From positions 1 to 10,567 of the forward strand of contig NZ_CALETI010000117.1 in assembly GCF_937920075.1 (NCBI RefSeq): a stretch of 10,567 bases of DNA, written 5' to 3'. The position numbers and the translations under genes are program-made. The first letter of the stretch is position 1. Each line of letters begins with the position of its first letter. This DNA is from an uncultured Agitococcus sp. Lineage in GTDB: Bacteria > Pseudomonadota > Gammaproteobacteria > Pseudomonadales > Moraxellaceae. The notes beneath the pieces are model-generated. The model was not told the DNA's origin. It worked only from the letters and a program-made list of their open reading frames with translations, and did no database searches. This document shows positions 5,868 through 10,567 of this stretch, one piece after another.

Positions 5868-6957
5868 ACGGTGCAATCGGTTTTAACGGTTGTACAACGT
5901 CTGCATTCTGCGCACGATGACGCAAAAAGTGATCCATCAACACAATCGCTAACATCGCTTCAGCAATCGGCGTCGCACGCACACCCACACAAGGGTCATG
6001 ACGACCTTTGGTAAGCATCTCAATCGGATTACCGTCTAAATCAATACTTTTACCTGCGGTGGTAATACTAGATGTTGGTTTAAGCGCAATCGAGACCACA
6101 ATTTGTTGACCGCTTGAAATCCCTCCTAACACACCACCAGAGTGATTAGCGGTAAAGCCTTGTGGCGTTAATTCATCACGAGCTTCATGGCCAAACTGTT
6201 CAACAACAGCAAAACCATCACCAATTTCGACCGCTTTCACCGCATTAATGCTCATCATCGCATGAGCAATATCGGCATCTAAACGATCAAATACAGGCTC
6301 GCCCCAACCCACAGGCACATTGTCCGCAACCACACATAAACGTGCGCCACAGCTTGTGCCATCACGGCGTAATTGAGTAATTAATTCTTCAAATTGAGGC
6401 ACAACGTTTTTGTCACCACAAAAGAAAGGATTTTGATTCACATAATCCCAATCTAACTCAGTGGCTTTAATATGGGCAATTTGTTGCACAAAGCCACGAA
6501 TGACAATGCCAAATTTTTCAAATAAATACTTTTTGGCAATTGCGCCTGCGGCAACGCGCATGGCAGTTTCTCGTGCAGATGAACGGCCACCGCCCCGATA
6601 ATCTCTAAAACCGTATTTTTGGCTATAGGTATAATCAGCATGACCGGGTCTAAACGTTGTGGCGATATTGCCGTAATCTTTAGATTTTTGATCGGTATTT
6701 TCGATTAATAAACCAATCGGTGTACCTGTGGTTTTACCTTCAAACACTCCCGACAAAATTTTAACTTGGTCTTCTTCTTTACGTTGTGTAGCAAACTGTG
6801 ATGTACCGGGTTTACGGCGGTCTAAATCCAGTTGCAAGTCGGCTTCAGTGAGTGACAAATTCGGTGGCACACCATCCACAATCGCGCCTAATGCCAAACC
6901 ATGTGACTCACCAAAGGTAGTGACACGAAATAATTGACCGATAGTATTACCTGCCAT
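5866..6957 (-). CDS. aroC: Chorismate synthase AroC
   Basis: This enzyme converts 5-enolpyruvylshikimate-3-phosphate to chorismate with reduced FMN, the last step of the shikimate pathway in the cytoplasm. The 363 residues are the normal bacterial length. Family signatures are intact: GESHG at 16-20, RDYRGGGRSSARETA at about 118-132, and GRHDPCVGVRATPIAEAM in the C-terminal third. The ATG has a strong Shine-Dalgarno AGGAGG (6966-6971) with 8 nt spacing. It lies 112 bp downstream of prmB on the same strand, the order known from E. coli. The intervening gap can fold into a multi-hairpin structure that may modulate expression. The stop codon overlaps the T-tract of the convergent candidate sRNA. 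Confidence 0.98.
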   Translation of the reverse strand: MAGNTIGQLFRVTTFGESHGLALGAIVDGVPPNLSLTEADLQLDLDRRKPGTSQFATQRKEEDQVKILSGVFEGKTTGTPIGLLIENTDQKSKDYGNIATTFRPGHADYTYSQKYGFRDYRGGGRSSARETAMRVAAGAIAKKYLFEKFGIVIRGFVQQIAHIKATELDWDYVNQNPFFCGDKNVVPQFEELITQLRRDGTSCGARLCVVADNVPVGWGEPVFDRLDADIAHAMMSINAVKAVEIGDGFAVVEQFGHEARDELTPQGFTANHSGGVLGGISSGQQIVVSIALKPTSSITTAGKSIDLDGNPIEMLTKGRHDPCVGVRATPIAEAMLAIVLMDHFLRHRAQNADVVQPLKPIAP

Positions 6958-6979
6958 TTATAAGGCCTCCTGAAAAATT

Positions 6980-7076
6980 GGACTGATGCAATGCACCGCA
7001 TTAAGGGCGTTTTGCGAACATAAAATCGTTGAAAACGATTGTAATGTGAGAAAATAAGCCATTATCGCATCAGTCC
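6980..7076 (-). promoter_or_regulatory. Structured prmB-aroC intergenic leader (four-way junction candidate)
   Basis: On the minus strand GGACTGATGC (7067-7076) is an exact complement of GCATCAGTCC read at 6980-6989, giving a 10-bp closing stem. It encloses three hairpins: TAATG/CATTA (7042-7046 with 7060-7064), AATCGTT/AACGATT with a 3-nt loop (7024-7030 with 7034-7040) and AATGC/GCATT with a 3-nt loop (6990-6994 with 6998-7002). The closing stem overlaps the prmB stop and is followed by AATTTTT and then the aroC Shine-Dalgarno. It may be an attenuator-like leader or an RNA-processing element. I recognise no riboswitch consensus. Confidence 0.45.
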
Positions 7077-8011
7077 TTAAAAAGCTGTTGATATTGACGA
7101 CATTGTTCAGCCGTTAACGCAAACACCCCAGAGCCACCCTTCTCAAACTCAATCCATGTAAAAGGCACGTCGGAAAACTCTTGGGCTAATGCCCATTCCG
7201 AGTTCCCCACTTCCACCACTAACAAACCGTCTTCGGTTAAATGCTCTGCGGCTTGTGCCAAAATTTGACGTACAATATCTAAACCATCTGCGCCTGCGGC
7301 TAAAGCCAATTCGGGTTCTTTTTGATATTCATTGGGCAAATCGGCCATATCTTGTGCGTCAACATACGGGGGATTGCTGACAATTAAATCATAACGTTGA
7401 TTAGGTAATTTGCTAAACAAGTCTGATTCAATTAAGTTAACGTTTTCAATCAAGTTATGATGTTCAACGTTAACCGCTGCGACAGATAAAGCATCTAAAG
7501 AAATGTCTGTGCCATCAACAATGGCATCAGGAAAGGCATGAGCCAAGGCAATGGCAATACAACCCGAACCTGTACATAAATCTAAAATACGTTGTGGTTC
7601 TTGTTCGATGTAATCAACAAAACGGTTATTAATTAACTCTGCAATCGGTGAGCGTGGAATTAATACGCGTTCATCGACATAAAAGGGATGACCACAAAAA
7701 TAGGCTAAATTTAATAAATAACCTAAAGGAATACGCTGATTAACACGCTTGTCAATTAACTCAACAATGGCTTGTTTTTCGCTACTCAACAATTTGGCAT
7801 CTAAAATTTCAGCATCAGCCGACCATTGCAATGATAAACTTTGCATGACTAAGGCATTGGCCTCAGCAAACGGGTCTTCGCTACCATGACCAATATGCAC
7901 ATCAGCCGCACGCAAACACGTGACGGTAAAACGGATAAAATCACGAATAGTGGATAATTCAGCAACGGCTTCAGAAAAGGTTGCTGATGGTATTAACAGG
8001 GAGTCTTCCAC
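7070..8011 (-). CDS. prmB: PrmB, 50S ribosomal protein L3 N5-glutamine methyltransferase
   Basis: This cytoplasmic SAM-dependent methyltransferase of the HemK/PrmC family modifies a glutamine side chain; PrmB acts on ribosomal protein L3. The C-terminal Rossmann domain shows motif I LDLCTGSGCIAIAL (about residues 143-156) and the catalytic NPPY at 213-216. IPRSPIAELI just before the fold and the N-terminal helical domain are typical of PrmB rather than PrmC, as is the neighbouring aroC. I chose GTG at 8009-8011 (313 residues): GAGGAA (8018-8023) lies 6 nt before it, whereas the in-frame TTG at 8015-8017 directly abuts this site. It is divergent from the Smr-domain gene. Confidence 0.93.
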   Translation of the reverse strand: MEDSLLIPSATFSEAVAELSTIRDFIRFTVTCLRAADVHIGHGSEDPFAEANALVMQSLSLQWSADAEILDAKLLSSEKQAIVELIDKRVNQRIPLGYLLNLAYFCGHPFYVDERVLIPRSPIAELINNRFVDYIEQEPQRILDLCTGSGCIAIALAHAFPDAIVDGTDISLDALSVAAVNVEHHNLIENVNLIESDLFSKLPNQRYDLIVSNPPYVDAQDMADLPNEYQKEPELALAAGADGLDIVRQILAQAAEHLTEDGLLVVEVGNSEWALAQEFSDVPFTWIEFEKGGSGVFALTAEQCRQYQQLFKD

Positions 8012-8017
8012 ACCCAA

Positions 8018-8023
8018 TTCCTC
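8018..8023 (-). promoter_or_regulatory. Ribosome binding site that decides the prmB start
   Basis: GAGGAA on the minus strand is 6 nt from the GTG at 8011 but touches the alternative TTG at 8017. Normal spacing therefore favours the GTG. Confidence 0.65.
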
Positions 8024-8079
8024 ACAAATAACACAATTGCCCTATTGTAGCAGTGTTCAAACAACTTCGCTTGCGTCAA

Positions 8080-8109
8080 AATATAGGGGTTGTTGACATT
8101 TTTACTCAA
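8080..8109 (-). promoter_or_regulatory. Candidate prmB promoter within a nested dyad
   Basis: On the minus strand TTGAGT (8104-8109), 18 bp, and TATATT (8080-8085) form a reasonable sigma70 promoter upstream of prmB. The area is two-fold symmetric: TTGTTGA (8090-8096) pairs with TCAACAA (8106-8112), and outside it AATATAG (8080-8086) pairs with CTATATT (8125-8131). The divergent Smr gene may use the mirrored elements. Confidence 0.45.
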
Positions 8110-8150
8110 CAATAGCCTCCTGCTCTATATTTGTGATATGACGACTTGTG

Positions 8151-8828
8151 ATGAAAAACAAACTACTGAATGATTTAAAAAAGACTTTAGTGGCAGAAAA
8201 GCTTGCTGCCACTACTGTTGTAAAGCCAAAGCCTAGCCAATCAACACGTCATGATGAACATTTATCTGATGAGCAACTTTTGGCACAAGCCATGAAAGGT
8301 GTTACCCCCTTACAACTAGAAGCCACTGCCCCTGTTGAACGTCAGTTGCATAAGCGTCTTGATGATAACACCATGCTTCGACGTGCTGCAGCTGAAGGGG
8401 CAAAAGAAATCACTAATGAAGCTATTTCTGATACGATTGCCCTATTAAATCCAGTTGCCCAAGAAGCGACACTCAGCTTTAAACGCATCGGCATTCAACA
8501 AAGTGTCTTCAAAAAACTAAAAGATGGCCATTTACCTTGGCGTGCAGCTGTCGATTTGCATGGTTGTACTGTTGAACAAGCGCGTGAAGCCGTTTTACAA
8601 ATTATCTTTGATGCGCAACAGGAAGGCATTACCGTCATTAAAATTGTGCATGGCAAAGGTTATAGTCAAGAAAACCAAGGCAGCTTGCTAAAAACCTGTG
8701 TCAATGGCTGGTTGCAACAACATCGAGCCGTTTTAGCGTTTCATAGTGCTACAGCCAAAGACGGGGGTAATGGTGCTGTATTTGTATTGCTGAAAAAACA
8801 ACAACAAAACTCAGAGACGAAAAGGTAA
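8151..8828 (+). CDS. Smr-domain nuclease (SmrA/SmrB-like)
   Basis: The 225-residue protein has a C-terminal Smr domain at about residues 133-215: VDLHGCT (135-141), IVHGKGYS (166-173) and DGGNGAVFVLL (204-214). DLHG and HGKG are the family's catalytic and nucleic-acid-binding motifs. E. coli SmrB (YfcN) cleaves mRNA at collided ribosomes and lies divergent from prmB-aroC, as here. The region before the domain (LLAQAMKGVTPL; FKRIGIQQSVFKKLKDGHLP) resembles SmrA (YdaL) more closely, so I give no symbol. The N-terminus is basic and likely flexible. GTG at 8148-8150 immediately precedes the ATG at 8151; neither has a clear ribosome site. The kinase gene starts 5 bp after the stop, suggesting co-transcription. 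Confidence 0.88.
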   Translation: MKNKLLNDLKKTLVAEKLAATTVVKPKPSQSTRHDEHLSDEQLLAQAMKGVTPLQLEATAPVERQLHKRLDDNTMLRRAAAEGAKEITNEAISDTIALLNPVAQEATLSFKRIGIQQSVFKKLKDGHLPWRAAVDLHGCTVEQAREAVLQIIFDAQQEGITVIKIVHGKGYSQENQGSLLKTCVNGWLQQHRAVLAFHSATAKDGGNGAVFVLLKKQQQNSETKR

Positions 8829-8833
8829 ACATT

Positions 8834-10567
8834 ATGTGGCATTACTTGGCACTCTTATGTTGTGCATTGTTAAGCCTATGGACGACATCCAGTCATGCCA
8901 CGATTCCGATTGATGAAAATTTTCACCATGCTGCATTGGGTACAGAGCTCAGTTATTTTTGTGACCCTAGCAACCAACTCGATATTGAAGCGATTAAAGA
9001 AAAATCGTTTGAACCCGTTGCCAAACCAGAGGTTTCATTTGGTTTTAAACAACCCACCTGTTGGTTTAAATTTAAACTAGAAAATCTACAGCCCTTCCCT
9101 GTTAAGCTGGTTTTATCGAGTAATTTTAATATCTTTGATCAAATTGATTTATTCAGTTTTTTTGGCGATCAATATATTAAAACGAGCATTGGTGACACCG
9201 TTGACTATTCAACGCGTGAGCTACAAATTCGCACACTTGCCTTGCCAATTGATCTTCCTGCACGTAGTGAAATGCAATTTTATTTGCGTGCCCAAACCAC
9301 AGGCAATTTTTATTTACCCCTACAAATTTGCACCTACAACTATTTTCTCAGTGCTGGCAAACAGTATGAAAATATCTTAGGAATTGGTTATGGTATTGTC
9401 ATTGGTTTATTTTTCTACCATTTGTTTTTATTGTTTTTAACTAAAGAAAAGGTTCAGCTTTTTTATATTTTATATGTGGGTTGTACCTTACTATTTTTTG
9501 CTAGCCAGCAAGGCTCTTTGTTTCAGTTTTGGCCACACGCTACTCAATGGAATAACCTGTCCTTATATAGTTTTAGTTTTTTTGCACTCAGTTCTGGATT
9601 ATTTTTTTCACGTTTATTTTTAAACACCAAAAACAGCCCACGGATTCATAAAGTCTTAAAATACAGTGCTATATTTTTAGCCTTAGCAGGTATTTTTCAC
9701 TTCTTATTGCCAACCGCTTTGATTGCTTCAATCAACTCACTGTTAGGGCTTTTACTGATTATTTCGCTATTTATCATTGCCTTACAACGTTATTTAGAGG
9801 GATTTGCTGAAGCCAAGCTATTTATGATTGCATGGGGTTTATTGTTAATTATTGGCGCGACCATGATTATTATGATGAATCTTGGTATGGGCAATATTAA
9901 TGTGGTGATGTTACTCGCACAATTAGCATTTGCTTCGCAACAAGTGTTATTGTCGATTGGTTTAGCGCAACGGATTAATAGCCTTAAACGTGATAAAGAA
10001 GAAACCGAAAAAGAAATATCGATTGCTCAAGCCGAAAACAAAGCTAAAACCGACTTTTTAGCACGCATGAGCCACGAAATTCGCACCCCCATGAATGCGG
10101 TTTTAGGAGTGACACAACTCTTAGAAAAAACCTCACTCACCGATGTACAACAGCACTATCTTGATCTGTTAAAAAGCTCTGGCAAACTGCTGATTAGCAT
10201 TATTAATGATATTTTGGATTATGCAAAAATTACTTCGGGCGGCCTGAGTTTAGAAAACACCATTTTTAATCTGCCCAAACTATTTATATCTACCCAACAA
10301 ATCCTATCAACCAATGTTAAAAACAAAAATATTGAACTGATTTTTGACATTGACGATAACTTACCGCAATGGGTTGAAGGTGATCCAACACGTCTGCAAC
10401 AAATTTTATTTAATTTATTAAGTAATGCTTTAAAGTTTACGCAAAAAGGCTCGGTACGTTTAGAAGTACGTCAATTATTTCAAATGAATAAAGATACTTC
10501 TCAATTACAGATTACCATTACTGATACAGGTATTGGTTTAAGCTCTGAACAACTAAAAAATTTATTT
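8834..10567 (+). CDS. 7TMR-DISM sensor histidine kinase (3' end outside window)
   Basis: An uninterrupted frame of 578 codons runs from ATG 8834 to the window end. Residues 1-22 look like a signal peptide cleaved after SHA. About residues 35-165 match the periplasmic 7TMR-DISMED2 pattern (CWFKFKLEN, then a TREL-x-IRTLALP stretch), which in the family binds carbohydrate-like or other small ligands. About seven membrane helices follow from residue 180 to 382, then a short coiled coil to about 405. The HisKA domain carries phospho-acceptor His414 in MSHEIRTPMNAVLG. HATPase_c has the N box NLLSNALKFT (Asn527/Asn531) and DTGIGL (Asp564, Gly566, Gly568). The HEIRTPMN form is common in hybrid kinases, so a receiver domain may follow. 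AAAAGG 8 nt before the ATG overlaps the end of the Smr gene. The signal is unknown. Confidence 0.95.
   Translation, partial: MWHYLALLCCALLSLWTTSSHATIPIDENFHHAALGTELSYFCDPSNQLDIEAIKEKSFEPVAKPEVSFGFKQPTCWFKFKLENLQPFPVKLVLSSNFNIFDQIDLFSFFGDQYIKTSIGDTVDYSTRELQIRTLALPIDLPARSEMQFYLRAQTTGNFYLPLQICTYNYFLSAGKQYENILGIGYGIVIGLFFYHLFLLFLTKEKVQLFYILYVGCTLLFFASQQGSLFQFWPHATQWNNLSLYSFSFFALSSGLFFSRLFLNTKNSPRIHKVLKYSAIFLALAGIFHFLLPTALIASINSLLGLLLIISLFIIALQRYLEGFAEAKLFMIAWGLLLIIGATMIIMMNLGMGNINVVMLLAQLAFASQQVLLSIGLAQRINSLKRDKEETEKEISIAQAENKAKTDFLARMSHEIRTPMNAVLGVTQLLEKTSLTDVQQHYLDLLKSSGKLLISIINDILDYAKITSGGLSLENTIFNLPKLFISTQQILSTNVKNKNIELIFDIDDNLPQWVEGDPTRLQQILFNLLSNALKFTQKGSVRLEVRQLFQMNKDTSQLQITITDTGIGLSSEQLKNLF

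Noticed and set aside
5781..6014. 77-residue plus-strand ORF starting in the tetR-aroC gap
   Set aside because: It runs antisense into aroC, lacks a ribosome site, and its start falls inside the structured RNA element.
6980..7076. A tRNA, because of the cloverleaf-like outline upstream of aroC
   Set aside because: Stem lengths are wrong, there is no GTTC-type T-loop, no conserved D-loop and no CCA end; it is reported as an unnamed leader structure instead.
8094..8131. TTGACA-like -35 for the Smr gene on the plus strand
   Set aside because: Although TTGACATTT looks good, no -10 hexamer lies at 16-18 bp; the A/T-rich CTATATT is too far away.
8895..9380. Two short plus-strand ORFs (8895-9080 and 9135-9380)
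   Set aside because: Both are out-of-frame readings inside the histidine kinase gene, whose own frame is open from 8834 to the window end with signal peptide and domain matches.
1..10567. CRISPR array, tRNA or rRNA genes, phage or toxin-antitoxin modules
   Set aside because: No regularly spaced direct repeats, no tRNA with an acceptor stem and TTC-loop pattern, no rRNA motifs, and no matching protein families were seen on either strand.

Overview
The window reads as a low-to-moderate GC gammaproteobacterial chromosome. The best taxonomic evidence is the block aroC-prmB with a divergent Smr-domain gene, which matches the yfcN/smrB-prmB-aroC arrangement of Enterobacteria. A 7TMR-DISM sensor kinase and A/T-rich codon use (CAA, TTA and AAA are common) would fit a Thiotrichales/Beggiatoa-like lineage, but that placement is inference.

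Layout. (1) Positions 1-553 are a mobile-element scar: the C-terminus and right end of an IS5-like element, then a 72-bp hairpin with perfect 20-bp arms, then a truncated IS1-type InsA zinc-finger ORF on the minus strand. (2) Positions 646-3347, minus strand: katG (catalase-peroxidase) with its own terminator, then a CsoR/RcnR-family repressor preceded by a G6-containing operator. (3) Positions 3348-5681: a TetR regulator divergent from a DUF4442 hotdog thioesterase and an HcaT-like MFS transporter, with two tandem 13-bp repeats in the 44-59 bp between them. (4) Positions 5736-5867: a gene-free interval holding a promoter-like sequence, a highly base-paired element with two unpaired CCUCC motifs and a terminal U-tract. 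This is a candidate small RNA, convergent with aroC. (5) Positions 5866-8011, minus strand: prmB then aroC. The gap between them can fold as a 10-bp closing stem around three hairpins directly before a strong aroC ribosome binding site. (6) Positions 8151-10567, plus strand: an Smr-domain nuclease, then 5 bp later a 7TMR-DISM histidine kinase that runs off the window.

How the parts relate. KatG removes peroxide. The CsoR-like protein probably represses its own promoter, but the effector genes it would normally control are not visible because the DNA downstream is an IS scar. The TetR, thioesterase and MFS genes look like one locally regulated acyl/aromatic-acid or efflux module. PrmB modifies release factors and the Smr protein may act on nucleic acid in ribosome rescue, so these two flank a translation-quality theme, while AroC is housekeeping. 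No tRNA, rRNA, CRISPR array, phage genes or recognisable defence system were seen. The least explained signals are the candidate sRNA and the aroC leader structure.
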